A DNA stretch of 64,000 nt from Burkholderia sp. lig30 (GCF_000687455.2 NZ_JGVW01000057.1:1-64000), one strand, 5' to 3'. Numbered from the stretch's first letter, positions 1-9,230 are shown. Notes: generated by a model from the letters alone, not told the origin. Numbers and translations: made by a program.

Positions 1-1
1 G

Positions 2-172
2 CACGACAGCCGCTGCTGGTTCCGCGTGCCGCACTTCCACGAATACACGCCCGGCGGGTACGGCTGGCCGCGCGTGGTGTTCGTCGGCAAGAAACGGGTG
101 TCGTGGCTGGGAGTCGATCCGCTGTCGGTCGCGCTCCATATGTTCGATGCGCCACGGACGGCCGTGGCCTGA
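2..172 (+). CDS. C-terminal end of an unidentified protein (partial)
   Basis: An open frame enters from the window edge and stops at TGA 170-172, giving the last 56 residues. The sequence is rich in aromatic residues (RCWFRVPHFHEYTPGGYGWP) and ends in APRTAVA. I do not recognise the family. It lies about 60 bases upstream of a DUF4123 adaptor and a PAAR gene, so a role in T6SS cargo or the puncturing tip is a reasonable guess, but that is from context only. Confidence 0.55.
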   Translation, partial: HDSRCWFRVPHFHEYTPGGYGWPRVVFVGKKRVSWLGVDPLSVALHMFDAPRTAVA

Positions 173-230
173 CGCGGCTTGGCGGCCGTGTTGTCCGCGG
201 CTGCCCAACGCAACGCTATGAGCGGGATAC

Positions 231-1115
231 ATGGAATCGCATTTCAACCAGACACACAACGGCCTGTTCGCGCTGATCGATGGCGCGGCGGCCCCCGAGC
301 AACTGGAGGCGCTGCGCGAGCGCGCCGGCATCGAATTCAGGAACGTATACGAAGGGCTGCCCGAGGCGGAATCGGGGCTGGCGTCGCTTTTTCTCGCGCC
401 GGTGCCGGACCCGAGCGCGGACTGGGTGACCGAGCTCGATCGCATCGATCGTCACTCGCCTTGCCTGTCGCTCGTCTGGTCGCGCGTGCCGATCGCTCAA
501 CTGGCGGCGCACCTTCGCGCATTCCTGTTCGCGGATATCGGGGATGGCGTGCTGGTGATGGTCCGGTATTTCGATCCCCGCAGTACCGGAGCAGTGTTTC
601 GCGTATGGGGCGATCAGATTCTCGACGTCTTCATGGGGCCGATCGAGCGGTGGATGTATCGCGGCCGACATGCCGTCTGGCAGCGCGTCGAGAACGACAC
701 ATTGCATGGCGCCAGGGTCTGCCGGTCGATCATGGTGGAACTGGAGCAAGCGGACGTCGATGCGCTGAGCGCGCATACCGAGCCCGACGAATTGCTGGCC
801 GTGATGATCGATGCCGGACTGGCTGATGGCGCGCGTCCCTATCTCGACCGGTTCGCCGACTTCATGCCGCGTTATGCACGAGCGTCGCATTGGGATTTGA
901 CCGAGCCGGGCGACAAACTGGGTTTCTGTCGGCAAACGTATCTGTACGGCACGGAATTCGACCGTCATCCCGCGATAGCGGAGGCGCTCGATGCACGCAG
1001 GCGCTCCGGCATGACGTTCCGTGCCGCGATCGAAGGCGTGCCTTCCCATGTGTGGCGTGATCTTTCCCGGGCGCGCAGCGCACAGTCCCGATCCCCTGGC
1101 AACACATTCGCGTGA
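231..1115 (+). CDS. DUF4123 domain T6SS effector adaptor/chaperone
   Basis: The 294-residue protein has the features of DUF4123 (Tap/TEC) proteins: an N-terminal half starting FALIDGAAAPEQLEAL, a central LFADIGDGVLVMVRYFDPR segment and the following aromatic-rich GPIERWMYRGRH stretch. Such proteins load an effector onto VgrG or PAAR and are encoded beside them. A PAAR gene follows 11 bases downstream, which fits that job. The ATG at 231 is preceded by a weak GAGCGGG Shine-Dalgarno. It is cytoplasmic, with no signal or membrane segment. The family call is good; the partner effector is unknown and may be the partial gene upstream. Confidence 0.8.
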   Translation: MESHFNQTHNGLFALIDGAAAPEQLEALRERAGIEFRNVYEGLPEAESGLASLFLAPVPDPSADWVTELDRIDRHSPCLSLVWSRVPIAQLAAHLRAFLFADIGDGVLVMVRYFDPRSTGAVFRVWGDQILDVFMGPIERWMYRGRHAVWQRVENDTLHGARVCRSIMVELEQADVDALSAHTEPDELLAVMIDAGLADGARPYLDRFADFMPRYARASHWDLTEPGDKLGFCRQTYLYGTEFDRHPAIAEALDARRRSGMTFRAAIEGVPSHVWRDLSRARSAQSRSPGNTFA

Positions 1116-1126
1116 GAGAGAACAAC

Positions 1127-1408
1127 ATGGCACTGCAAATCATCGTCGTCGGCGACCGTACATCCCACGGCGGCCGCGTCATCAGCGGCTCCGAGACACA
1201 CATGGTGGGAGGCAAGGGCATCGCGCGATTGTTCGACCTGGTCGATTGTCCTCAAACGTACCCGGACGGGCGCCCGCACGGCATCAACAAGATCATCGAA
1301 GCCCATCCGACCTTCACGATCGGTGGCCAACGGGTCGCTCTTCATGGTCACCATACCGAATGCGGCTGCACGCTGATCGGTAGCGGCACGGCAAGCATCG
1401 GAGACTGA
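1127..1408 (+). CDS. PAAR-domain T6SS spike tip protein
   Basis: This 93-residue protein starts at ATG 1127, preceded by a GAGAGAG ribosome site. An upstream in-frame GTG at 1112 would overlap the previous stop and lacks such a site. The fold features are those of stand-alone PAAR proteins: a Gly-rich start (GDRTSHGGRV), SGSETHMVGGKGIARLFD, and late metal-ligand candidates His-His-x-x-Cys-x-Cys (HHTECGC). PAAR proteins form the metal-stabilised cone that caps the VgrG spike. It has no C-terminal toxin extension, so it is a bare tip. It is followed 3 bases later by TssL, indicating one operon. Confidence 0.88.
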   Translation: MALQIIVVGDRTSHGGRVISGSETHMVGGKGIARLFDLVDCPQTYPDGRPHGINKIIEAHPTFTIGGQRVALHGHHTECGCTLIGSGTASIGD

Positions 1409-1411
1409 CGC

Positions 1412-2731
1412 ATGGCAAAGGTAAATGGACGCGTCGAGTCCGGCGAGTTGAACGAGGTATCGGGCGACGTTGTCGAGCCCGCTTCTCCCAATGCCGTCGA
1501 GGCGGCGATCGAGGCCGCGGCGACACGCCCGGAGCCGCTGGGGGAGGTGCCGCCGCCGGAACCGTTCGACCGTCGGCTTGCCGCGGTGAATCAGGCGCAG
1601 AATCCTTTGCTCGAGGCCGCACGCGTGCTGTTGCGGGTACAGGCCGACATACCCGACGCGCCCGTGTCGAAAGACAACATCGCCATGTTGCGCGTGCTGC
1701 TTGAAGAGGAGATGCGGACATTCGAACGGCTATGCGAGCAGGCAAACATTCGGCGCGACCACATGATCGGCGCCCGGTATTGCCTGTGCACGGCGCTCGA
1801 CGAAGCGGTCACGCAAACCGCATGGGGCAAGCGGGGCTCATCGGGGATCGAGTGGATCAAGGACGGTCTCGCAATCACCTTCCACGGAGACCGCGATGGC
1901 GGCGACAAGGTCTATCTGCTGATCGGCCGGTTGCTGGAGGACCCTCGCGAGCACGTGGATTTGCTGGAGGTGATCTACCGGATTCTCAGTTTCGGCTTCG
2001 AGGGCCGTTACCGGGGCAGCGCAGGCGGCAAGCGCAAGCACGATGCGATTCGGCAGCGGATTTACAACGAAATCACGTTGCAACGCGAACCCGTGCCGTT
2101 GGCGCTGTCTCCCAACTGGCAATCGGACGTGAAGGGCAAGCGCCCGTCGTTCTACGATTTCCCGGTATGGATCACCGTCACCGTCCTGTCGGTGATCCTG
2201 CTGGGGATGTTCGGATGGTTCAAGTACCAGCTGTCGAGCCGTGCCGCCGAGATCCAGAAGCAGATCGCCGAAATCGCGCGCATGACGCCGCCGCCCGCGC
2301 CGCCGCAATTGCACCTCAAGCAGTTGCTCAAGGACGAGATCGCTGCGGGCACCGTCAGCGTCGACGAGGATGCGCGCCACAGTAAGGTGACGTTCCGCGG
2401 CGACGCAATGTTCCAGCCCGGCGGCGCGTCTGTTCAGGCAGCGATGAATCCGCTGATCTCGAAGATCGCGGGCGAGATCGCCAGGGTTCCGGGCAAGGTG
2501 ACGGTTCTCGGCTATACGGACAACGTGCCGATCCGCAGCCGTCAATTCGCGTCGAATCAGGCGCTGTCGGAAGAGCGGGCCGCGCAGGTCATGCAGATGC
2601 TGCAAGCCGCGGGCGTGCCGGCGAGCCGTCTCGAAGCCGCCGGCAACGGCGATGCCGAGCCGGTCGGCGACAACCGTACCGCGCAGGGGCGCGCGCAGAA
2701 CCGGCGCGTCGAGATCGTCGTCGCGCGATAA
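1412..2731 (+). CDS. tssL: T6SS inner-membrane protein TssL (IcmH/DotU) with OmpA-like domain
   Basis: The protein has 439 residues. After a variable, acidic N-terminus of about 60 residues comes the DotU/TssL cytoplasmic domain (about 65-220; RYCLCTALDEAVTQTAWG). A single transmembrane helix follows (about 249-271, VWITVTVLSVILLGMFGWF), then a periplasmic OmpA/MotB-type peptidoglycan-binding domain (about 310-435; SNQALSEERA and GRAQNRRVEIV are its hallmarks). TssL forms the T6SS trans-envelope complex with TssM and TssJ; the OmpA module anchors it to the wall. It starts 3 bases after the PAAR stop and is followed 25 bases later by TssM. A second copy of the same architecture follows TssM. 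Confidence 0.93.
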   Translation: MAKVNGRVESGELNEVSGDVVEPASPNAVEAAIEAAATRPEPLGEVPPPEPFDRRLAAVNQAQNPLLEAARVLLRVQADIPDAPVSKDNIAMLRVLLEEEMRTFERLCEQANIRRDHMIGARYCLCTALDEAVTQTAWGKRGSSGIEWIKDGLAITFHGDRDGGDKVYLLIGRLLEDPREHVDLLEVIYRILSFGFEGRYRGSAGGKRKHDAIRQRIYNEITLQREPVPLALSPNWQSDVKGKRPSFYDFPVWITVTVLSVILLGMFGWFKYQLSSRAAEIQKQIAEIARMTPPPAPPQLHLKQLLKDEIAAGTVSVDEDARHSKVTFRGDAMFQPGGASVQAAMNPLISKIAGEIARVPGKVTVLGYTDNVPIRSRQFASNQALSEERAAQVMQMLQAAGVPASRLEAAGNGDAEPVGDNRTAQGRAQNRRVEIVVAR

Positions 2732-2756
2732 GCCAGATCCGTTTTCGGAATAACAC

Positions 2757-5700
2757 ATGAAGAAGTTCCAATTCCTGTCGTTTCTGGCCTCGCGCCAGTT
2801 CCTCGCGTTCCTCGCGCTGATTGTCGTCGCACTCGTGATCTGGTTCGTCGGGCCGTTCTTTGCGTTCGGCGGGCTCAAGCCGCTCGCCGGAACCGGCATG
2901 CGCGTGCTGCTGATCGCGCTGTTGCTCGCCGGGGTGCTGCTCTGGCTCGTGGGCCGCTCGATGAGCATTGTGTTCGTCGCGTTGCTGTGCCTGCTGATCT
3001 GGTACGTGGCGCCGCTGCTTTCGTTCGGCCGTACGGCGCCGTTCGAGCCGGCATCGGTCCGACTCGCCGCGATCGCGCTGGTGGTGGCCGTCTTCGTCGT
3101 CTTCCAGATGTTCCGTCTGTGGCAGAAAATGCGCGCAGACGACGCGTTCCTGAGGAAGATGCTGCGCATGGATCGCCGGAAGGACGATTCTCCTGCCGCG
3201 CCGCGTTTGCGGAACGTCGAAAAGATCGTGACGAGCGCGATCGGGCGCCTGAAATCGATGCGTACCGGCGCGCGGGGGCTTGGCAAGCTGTTCCAGGGCA
3301 AGCGCTACTTGTACGAACTGCCCTGGTACATCACGCTCGGCTCGCAAGGCTCCGGCAAGACCAGCGTATTGATGAACGGTGGACTGGCGTTTCCCGTTGC
3401 CGAACAGATGCAGCGCGCAGCCGGGGCGCTCGCCGATGATGCCGCCGCAGTGGACTGGTGGTTGACCAATGACGCCGTGTTGATCGACACGAGCGGCTAT
3501 TACACGCGGCACGGCACCTCGACAGACACGGACATCGATGTACCGATTGCTGAATCGGGCAAGCCGGCAGCCGGCACGCCGGGCAAGAATGCCGACGACG
3601 CCCAGCCGAATGCGAAAGGCGCCGAAGACGGTGTGGAGCAGGATGGGGCGTCGAAATCGAAGGCGGCCGCCGCATCGAAATCGAGCGACCATGTCGTTCC
3701 GCCCGGCCCGGATGCGGGCGAGCGCCGGCAGGAGGTCGATCGTGCAGAATGGCTCGGATTTCTTGGCATGCTGCGCCGGCATCGGCCCCGCGCGCCGATC
3801 AACGGCGCATTGCTGGCGGTCGATCTTGCCACGCTCGCAGGCGTTGACGAGCAGGCACGCGTCGCCGAGGCCGCCGCATTGCGCGCGCGGCTGGCCGAGC
3901 TGAGACAGGAACTGGGCATCCGCTTCCCCGTCTATGTGCTGGTCACGAAGATGGATGGCCTGACGGGCTTTGCCGAGCATTTCGGGGCACTCACGGCCGA
4001 AGGGCGGGCGCAGACATGGGGCTTCACGCTTCCATACGGCAAGGAAACGGTCGCGAAGGAAGGGCTGCGCGCGCGTTGTCACACGGAGCTCGACCGGCTT
4101 GCCGGACGGCTCGCCGGTTCGCTTAATTCGCATTTGCAGGACGAGCACGATCCGGACAAGCGCCGATCGCTTGCCGCGTTGCCCGAGGAGTTTTCCGCGC
4201 TGCACGGACCGCTGCTCGACCTGATGGATCGGGTGTTTCTCGATTCGCGCTTCGACGATACCCAGCTCCATTCGACGTTGCGCGGCGTGTACTTCACGAG
4301 CGCGCGGCAACAGGGCAGCGAGATCGTTGCGGAGCGCGCTACGATCGTTCGGCGCCTTGTGTCGAATCAGGAGCATCCCCCCGTTTCGCCGGCACGCGCC
4401 GACGGAAATCGGGGTTTCTTCCTGCACGACCTCCTGACCCGTGTCGTGTTCCCGGAAGCGCATCTGGTGAGTCCCAACCTGCGCTGGGAATATCGCTACC
4501 GGCTGCTGCGCCTGATCGGCCACACGCTGGCCCTGCTGCTGTTCGTGTGGCTGGCGATCGGCCTGCGCGCGAGCTTCGGCAACAACAGCGACTATCTCGA
4601 CATGATCGGCCGCAAGGTGCAAGCGCTGGCGGCCCGCGTCACCCAGCTGTACAAGGCGCCAAAACCGGAAGCCGTGCCGGACACGCTGACCGAAGCGCGC
4701 CATCTGCCGACCTTCCCGGGACTCGACCTGTCCGCCCCGAGCTGCACGTGGCGTTACGGACTCTATACGCCGCCGAGCATTGAAGCCGACAGCCGCCGTG
4801 CCTACGATGCGCTCGAGGACAACCTGCTGTTGCCGCAGATCGTGCGCCGGATGGAGGACGTCATGTCCGGGGCGATCGCCGGCAACGACCCGAAGGCCGC
4901 CTACGACGCGTTGCGCGTGTACCTGATGCTGCATGACAACGCGAAGTTCAACGCGGACGACGTCAAGGCATGGGTGCTCGACGACTGGGCGAAGACCGAT
5001 AGCGCGGCGGTCTTCGGCGGACGCGCGTCGATGATCGACCACGTGCAGCAGCTCTTCTCCGGCGCGCGCGTGGTGCAGTCGCCGCTGATCCGCAACGACG
5101 CGCTGGTGCAGCAGGCGCGCGCGTTTCTCGACGGCAGCAACGCTACCGACCGCCTTTACCAGCGCGCGAAGGCCGCCATGCTCAAGGAAGGCCCCGACGA
5201 GTTTACGCTGCTGCGTGCGGTCGGCCCGCAGGCCGGCACGGTGTTCACGCGCGCGAGCGGCGCGCCGTTGTCGCGCGGCGTGGCGGGGCTTTTTACGCTC
5301 GATGGCTACCGGAACCTGTTCGACAAGCGATTGCCCGAATTCATGCAGATCGCGCGCAACGATGACGCGTGGGTAATGGGGCGCTCATATCCAGGCGAGG
5401 CTCAAAAAAAAACGGCTGAAATCGTGAGCAACGCGGCCGGCATGGACGATGCGCTGACGGACGCCGTGCGCCGCGAATACCTGATGGAATATGCGCAGCA
5501 GTGGGACGCGTTTCTCAACGACATCCGGACCGTGAGCGGCACGAGCCTCGCGTTCAATCTGCGGGTGCTGCGCAGCTTCGCGGCGCCCGATTCGCCGCTC
5601 GCGCGTCTTGCCCGCGCAGCCATGCACGAAACGACGCTCACGCAGCCGATTGCGTCCGCGGACGGTTCGCTTCTGCAGAAGGCCGCTGACCAGCTCAATC

Positions 5701-6854
5701 AGAAGGCGGACAAGGCGTTGGGCATCCGCGCATCGGAGCGCATCGAACGCGAGCTCGTCGACAATCGTTTCGCGGCGCTGCGCGAAGTCGTCACCGGGAA
5801 TGCGGATGCGCAGTCCGGTGCACAACCCGTCGGCGCCCAGACCGACAAGACGGGGCTGGACGGCGTCTCCAACCTGCTGAACGACTATTACACGGCGCTC
5901 ACCGTCGCCGACAACGCGCTATCGAACAACAGCATGCCGCCGGCGAGCGATACGGCCGCGAAGCTCAAGATGACCGCCGACACGATGCCTGCGCCATTCC
6001 GCGCGGTATTGCTTCAGCTCGCGGCCGATGGTTCGCGCGAGGTCAATCAGGGCATCGGCCAGTTGCTGTCGCGCCAGATGCAGGCGCTGGTCGGCGATAC
6101 TTGCCGGCTGACGGTCGAGGGCAACTATCCGTTCTCGCCTGACAGCAAGCGCGACGTCGGCATCGACGACTTTACGCGCGTGTTCGCACAGGGCGGCGTG
6201 ATTGACGACTTCTTTACGAAAACGCTGGCACCGTTCGTCGATACGTCCGCGAAGCCGTGGCGCTACCGCACGCTGCCCGGTGCGACGGAGCCCGTGCACG
6301 GGCCGGACCTCGAGCCGTTCGAGCATGCGAAGGCGATCCGCGACGTCTTCTTCAACGATCCCGGCCACAAGCAGCTGACGTGGAAGGCCGACATCCGGAT
6401 TCCCGAACTCGATCCGACGATCACGAGCCTGTCGCTCGACATCGACGGACAGACGACGCTCTACCAGCATGGTCCGGTCTCGCCTTTCATGGCCACCTGG
6501 CCGGGACCGCGCGGCGGGGTCCACGCGGAAATCACGGCAAGCCCGCGCATCCGGCCGGACACGTCGACGCTTGCAGCGGATGGCCCGTGGGCGTTGATGC
6601 GATTGCTTCAGAAAGGTCGCGTGGTCGGGACGGCCATCCCCGGTCGCACACGCGTCGTGTTCGATTTTGATGGTCGTGAGGCGGCGCTCGATATCGCAAG
6701 CGCCGGGAGTGTCGCGAATCCGCTGACGAGCGACGTGCTGAAGACGTTCCGGTGTCCCAGCACGATGCCGGTGTTCAACCTGCCGGATAGCGGTCCGCCG
6801 CCGGGATTGCCGCAAGGCATGTTGCCGGCAAACGCGGGAAGCGTTTCCCGCTGA
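2757..6854 (+). CDS. tssM: T6SS membrane subunit TssM (IcmF family)
   Basis: At 1365 residues this is a long TssM. The N-terminal 125 residues carry three or more hydrophobic helices. A Walker A motif GSQGSGKT lies near residue 196, so the cytoplasmic NTPase-like domain is of the P-loop-bearing type. A further membrane helix near residue 585 (LIGHTLALLLFVWLAIGL) leads to the large periplasmic domain with the IcmF-related and C-terminal beta-rich regions. Between about 259 and 324 the P-loop domain holds a low-complexity Ala/Lys/Pro insertion. TssM bridges TssL to the outer-membrane lipoprotein TssJ. A run of nine adenines around 5404-5412 (encoding QKK) is unusual for this GC content. It is flanked on both sides by tssL-type genes. 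Confidence 0.95.
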   Translation: MKKFQFLSFLASRQFLAFLALIVVALVIWFVGPFFAFGGLKPLAGTGMRVLLIALLLAGVLLWLVGRSMSIVFVALLCLLIWYVAPLLSFGRTAPFEPASVRLAAIALVVAVFVVFQMFRLWQKMRADDAFLRKMLRMDRRKDDSPAAPRLRNVEKIVTSAIGRLKSMRTGARGLGKLFQGKRYLYELPWYITLGSQGSGKTSVLMNGGLAFPVAEQMQRAAGALADDAAAVDWWLTNDAVLIDTSGYYTRHGTSTDTDIDVPIAESGKPAAGTPGKNADDAQPNAKGAEDGVEQDGASKSKAAAASKSSDHVVPPGPDAGERRQEVDRAEWLGFLGMLRRHRPRAPINGALLAVDLATLAGVDEQARVAEAAALRARLAELRQELGIRFPVYVLVTKMDGLTGFAEHFGALTAEGRAQTWGFTLPYGKETVAKEGLRARCHTELDRLAGRLAGSLNSHLQDEHDPDKRRSLAALPEEFSALHGPLLDLMDRVFLDSRFDDTQLHSTLRGVYFTSARQQGSEIVAERATIVRRLVSNQEHPPVSPARADGNRGFFLHDLLTRVVFPEAHLVSPNLRWEYRYRLLRLIGHTLALLLFVWLAIGLRASFGNNSDYLDMIGRKVQALAARVTQLYKAPKPEAVPDTLTEARHLPTFPGLDLSAPSCTWRYGLYTPPSIEADSRRAYDALEDNLLLPQIVRRMEDVMSGAIAGNDPKAAYDALRVYLMLHDNAKFNADDVKAWVLDDWAKTDSAAVFGGRASMIDHVQQLFSGARVVQSPLIRNDALVQQARAFLDGSNATDRLYQRAKAAMLKEGPDEFTLLRAVGPQAGTVFTRASGAPLSRGVAGLFTLDGYRNLFDKRLPEFMQIARNDDAWVMGRSYPGEAQKKTAEIVSNAAGMDDALTDAVRREYLMEYAQQWDAFLNDIRTVSGTSLAFNLRVLRSFAAPDSPLARLARAAMHETTLTQPIASADGSLLQKAADQLNQKADKALGIRASERIERELVDNRFAALREVVTGNADAQSGAQPVGAQTDKTGLDGVSNLLNDYYTALTVADNALSNNSMPPASDTAAKLKMTADTMPAPFRAVLLQLAADGSREVNQGIGQLLSRQMQALVGDTCRLTVEGNYPFSPDSKRDVGIDDFTRVFAQGGVIDDFFTKTLAPFVDTSAKPWRYRTLPGATEPVHGPDLEPFEHAKAIRDVFFNDPGHKQLTWKADIRIPELDPTITSLSLDIDGQTTLYQHGPVSPFMATWPGPRGGVHAEITASPRIRPDTSTLAADGPWALMRLLQKGRVVGTAIPGRTRVVFDFDGREAALDIASAGSVANPLTSDVLKTFRCPSTMPVFNLPDSGPPPGLPQGMLPANAGSVSR

Positions 6855-6874
6855 ACCGGGCGGGATCGTTCAAG

Positions 6875-8089
6875 ATGACTCTCTCGACAACCGATCCGCA
6901 GAACCATGCCGGAGCCGGGGCGTCGCCGTCCGTCGCGGCACGGCTCAAGGCCGCGGAGCAGGCGATCAACCCGCTGCTCGAAGCTTCGCGCGTCCTGTTG
7001 CGCGCATTGGCCGATACGCCCGACATACTCGACGCCGATTCGGTTGCGCGGCGGCGCCGGTTGCTGGAGCAAGAAATCCGGCTCTTTACCCGGGTCTGCA
7101 GTGAACTCCGTCTCCGGCCCGAGCATGTCCGGACAGCAAGCTATTGTCTTTGCTCGGCGCTCGACGAGGCCGCCATGCAGACGAGTTGGGGGAAAGGCAA
7201 CGCAACCGGTGTCGAATGGCAGCTTGACGGCCTGGCGGGCGCGTTGGGGCACGATCGTCAGGGCGGCGACCGCGTTTTCCAGTTGATCGACGAAGCGATG
7301 CGCAATCCGCGCGAGAGTCTCGATTTGATCGAGCTGTACCAGAACCTCCTCGATCTTGGTTTTCGCGGGCGTTACCGATTCGAGCGCGAAGGCCAGAAGC
7401 GCTTGCAGGTCGTTCGCGAACGCGTACACGACGCGGTCGTGGCAGGCGGGCAGCGCGTGAATCGCGTAAGCGGGCCTGCGAAACGGCCGGGCCAGGCGGT
7501 CGATCCGTGGGTACGTCCCGCGGTGGTGCGCCGGTCGCGGACGTGGTTCGTCGGCGGTCTTGCCATTGCATTGCTGCTGGGAGCAGGGGGCTACGCCGCC
7601 GTAGACCGTTGGGTTCGCGTGAAAGAGATGCGCCGGGCGCCGCCGCTCGATGTGCTGGCCCGAAACCTGGAGCAGCGGCTTCGAGACGAGGTTGCCGCGG
7701 GGAATGTCGAACTGATCCGCGACGCCGGGCGCAACGCGTTGATGCTCCGGTTCGGCGGCATGTTCGCGTCCGGAGAGGCGACGGTGGCGCCGTGGGGGGC
7801 GCCCGTGGTGGCGTCGGTTGGACGGGAAATCGCGGCGCTGACCGACGACGCGACGGTTCGCGTCGCGGGATACGCGGACAGCATGCCGGCCAATATGGCG
7901 CGTCAGGCGTCCAACCAGGCGCTTTCCGAAGCGCGCGCCCGGCACGTTGCCCAAATTCTCGTTGCGGCCGGCGTATCGGCGCCGCGCATCGGCGTGGAGG
8001 GAAACGGAGATGCCGATTCGCTGGCGGACAACGGTACCGCGTCGGGAAGGTCGAGAAATCGTCGCGTCGAAGTGACCGTGTCGAATTGA
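6875..8089 (+). CDS. Second TssL (DotU)-OmpA paralogue of the T6SS operon
   Basis: The 404-residue product repeats the domain order of the TssL encoded at 1412-2731. The DotU domain spans about 28-190 (SYCLCSALDEAAMQTSWG), one transmembrane helix about 223-243 (GGLAIALLLGAGGYAAV), and a C-terminal OmpA-like domain carries SNQALSEARA and GRSRNRRVEV. The N-terminus is shorter and the linker after the DotU domain longer. It starts 20 bases after tssM and clearly belongs to the same transcript. Two TssL proteins in one operon could mean a mixed dimer, or a specialised wall anchor. Which of the two is the canonical TssL cannot be decided here. Confidence 0.9.
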   Translation: MTLSTTDPQNHAGAGASPSVAARLKAAEQAINPLLEASRVLLRALADTPDILDADSVARRRRLLEQEIRLFTRVCSELRLRPEHVRTASYCLCSALDEAAMQTSWGKGNATGVEWQLDGLAGALGHDRQGGDRVFQLIDEAMRNPRESLDLIELYQNLLDLGFRGRYRFEREGQKRLQVVRERVHDAVVAGGQRVNRVSGPAKRPGQAVDPWVRPAVVRRSRTWFVGGLAIALLLGAGGYAAVDRWVRVKEMRRAPPLDVLARNLEQRLRDEVAAGNVELIRDAGRNALMLRFGGMFASGEATVAPWGAPVVASVGREIAALTDDATVRVAGYADSMPANMARQASNQALSEARARHVAQILVAAGVSAPRIGVEGNGDADSLADNGTASGRSRNRRVEVTVSN

Positions 8090-8120
8090 TGCCGGAAGCC
8101 GTCGTCATGGCGGTCGACTC

Positions 8121-8288
8121 GTGAACCTCCGTTTAACTCATTTCGCGGCAGCTTTCTGGATCGTTTGCGCGCCGGTCGTCGACCTGTACTCATGTTTCGT
8201 GTTTAGGGTCGAATGGAAAACGCATCAGGTTGCATGGCTGACGCAGATGGATTGGTCGCACCGCTTGGCGGAACTGGCGTTCCAGTAA
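8121..8288 (+). CDS. Possible small hydrophobic protein (55 aa)
   Basis: A 55-codon frame starts with GTG 31 bases after the second TssL gene and ends with TAA. Its N-terminal half is hydrophobic (HFAAAFWIVCAPVVDLYSC) and the rest is rich in Trp, Gln and His. No clear ribosome site precedes it and I recognise no family. It lies in an otherwise gene-free stretch before a long hairpin, so it may be a small membrane protein at the end of the T6SS transcript, or chance. Confidence 0.25.
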   Translation: MNLRLTHFAAAFWIVCAPVVDLYSCFVFRVEWKTHQVAWLTQMDWSHRLAELAFQ

Positions 8289-8305
8289 TCCGCCGCCCGC
8301 AAATA

Positions 8306-8349
8306 CGACAAGGCCGCCCGCGCGCGAAGCGCGCCGGGCGGCCTTGTCG
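8306..8349. terminator. Long GC-rich hairpin between convergent genes
   Basis: The arms CGACAAGGCCGCCCG and CGGGCGGCCTTGTCG are perfectly complementary, with further CGCGC/GCGCG pairing towards a GAA loop. It sits between the end of the T6SS operon (+) and the end of the LOG gene (-). There is no T-run on either side, so it may end transcription poorly or act as a bidirectional 3'-end stabiliser. Confidence 0.6.
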
Positions 8350-8476
8350 CATGTTACAAAGCGGCGCGCGCAGGCATTGCGCGATGATGCGCCGCACGGA
8401 ATCGCGGCCGGGGCGGGAAACATGGCAACGCAGGCGCGGCACGTCGCGTGCCGCGCCTGCCGTCCGCGCGGAAGGA

Positions 8477-9229
8477 TTACAGGTAAAACATCCGGTCTTC
8501 TTCCGGACGCGGCGGCTGCGATTCCTCGCCTTCCTCCTCGCCCTGGTCTTCATAGAACGCCATCACGGCGTCGAGCACCTGGTCGGGATCGTCGATCACC
8601 TGCATCAGGTCCATGTCTTCCGGATTGATGAGGCCCATCGGGATCATCTGGTCGCGGAACCATTGCAGCAGCCCCTGCCAGAACGTGCTGCCGACGAGGA
8701 TGATCGGCACGAGGCGCGACTTCTTCGTCTGGATCAGCGTGAGCACCTCGGACAGCTCGTCGAGCGTGCCGAAGCCGCCCGGCATCACGATCACCGCGTC
8801 GGAGTTCTTCACGAACGTGACCTTGCGCGTGAAGAAATGGCGGAAGCGCAGCGAGATGTCCTGGTAGTGATTGCCTGCCTGTTCGTGCGGCAGCTCGATG
8901 TTGAGGCCGACCGACGGCGCCTTGCCCGCATGCGCGCCCTTGTTGGCCGCTTCCATGATGCCGGGGCCGCCGCCGGAGATGACGGCGAAGCCGGCGTCGG
9001 ACAGTTTGCGCGCGATCTGGACCGCGAGTTTGTAGGGCTGGGATTCCGGTTTGAGACGGGCCGAACCATAAATGCTGACGGCCGGGCGGATCTCCGACAG
9101 GTATTCGGTCGCCTCGATAAACTCTGCCATAATCGTGAACATCTGCCACGATGCGCGCGCCTTTTTGGCGGTCGCGCGTTCTTGATCTGCGAGCGAACGC
9201 AGACTCGGAATCACTTTTCTCTTATTCAT
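8477..9229 (-). CDS. LOG-family (TIGR00730) nucleoside 5'-monophosphate phosphoribohydrolase
   Basis: The 250-residue protein contains the family signatures SGGGPGIMEAANKGA (about 85-100) and PGGFGTLDE (about 150-158), which form the nucleotide-binding and catalytic pocket of lysine-decarboxylase-fold LOG proteins. These release a free base and ribose 5-phosphate from nucleoside monophosphates. In plants and some bacteria this makes cytokinins; in most bacteria the role is nucleotide salvage. About 45 extra N-terminal residues precede the SIYGSAR segment that begins the Rossmann fold. Its ATG lies one base from the polA ATG on the other strand, so each gene's promoter must lie inside the other or a start is further in (Met30 is an alternative). 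Confidence 0.88.
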   Translation of the reverse strand: MNKRKVIPSLRSLADQERATAKKARASWQMFTIMAEFIEATEYLSEIRPAVSIYGSARLKPESQPYKLAVQIARKLSDAGFAVISGGGPGIMEAANKGAHAGKAPSVGLNIELPHEQAGNHYQDISLRFRHFFTRKVTFVKNSDAVIVMPGGFGTLDELSEVLTLIQTKKSRLVPIILVGSTFWQGLLQWFRDQMIPMGLINPEDMDLMQVIDDPDQVLDAVMAFYEDQGEEEGEESQPPRPEEDRMFYL

Positions 9230-9230
9230 A

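Noticed and set aside
2589-5042. Very long minus-strand open frame opposite tssM
   Set aside because: It is a GC-driven antisense shadow: Arg/Ala/Gly-rich with no family motifs, fully covered by tssM on the + strand.
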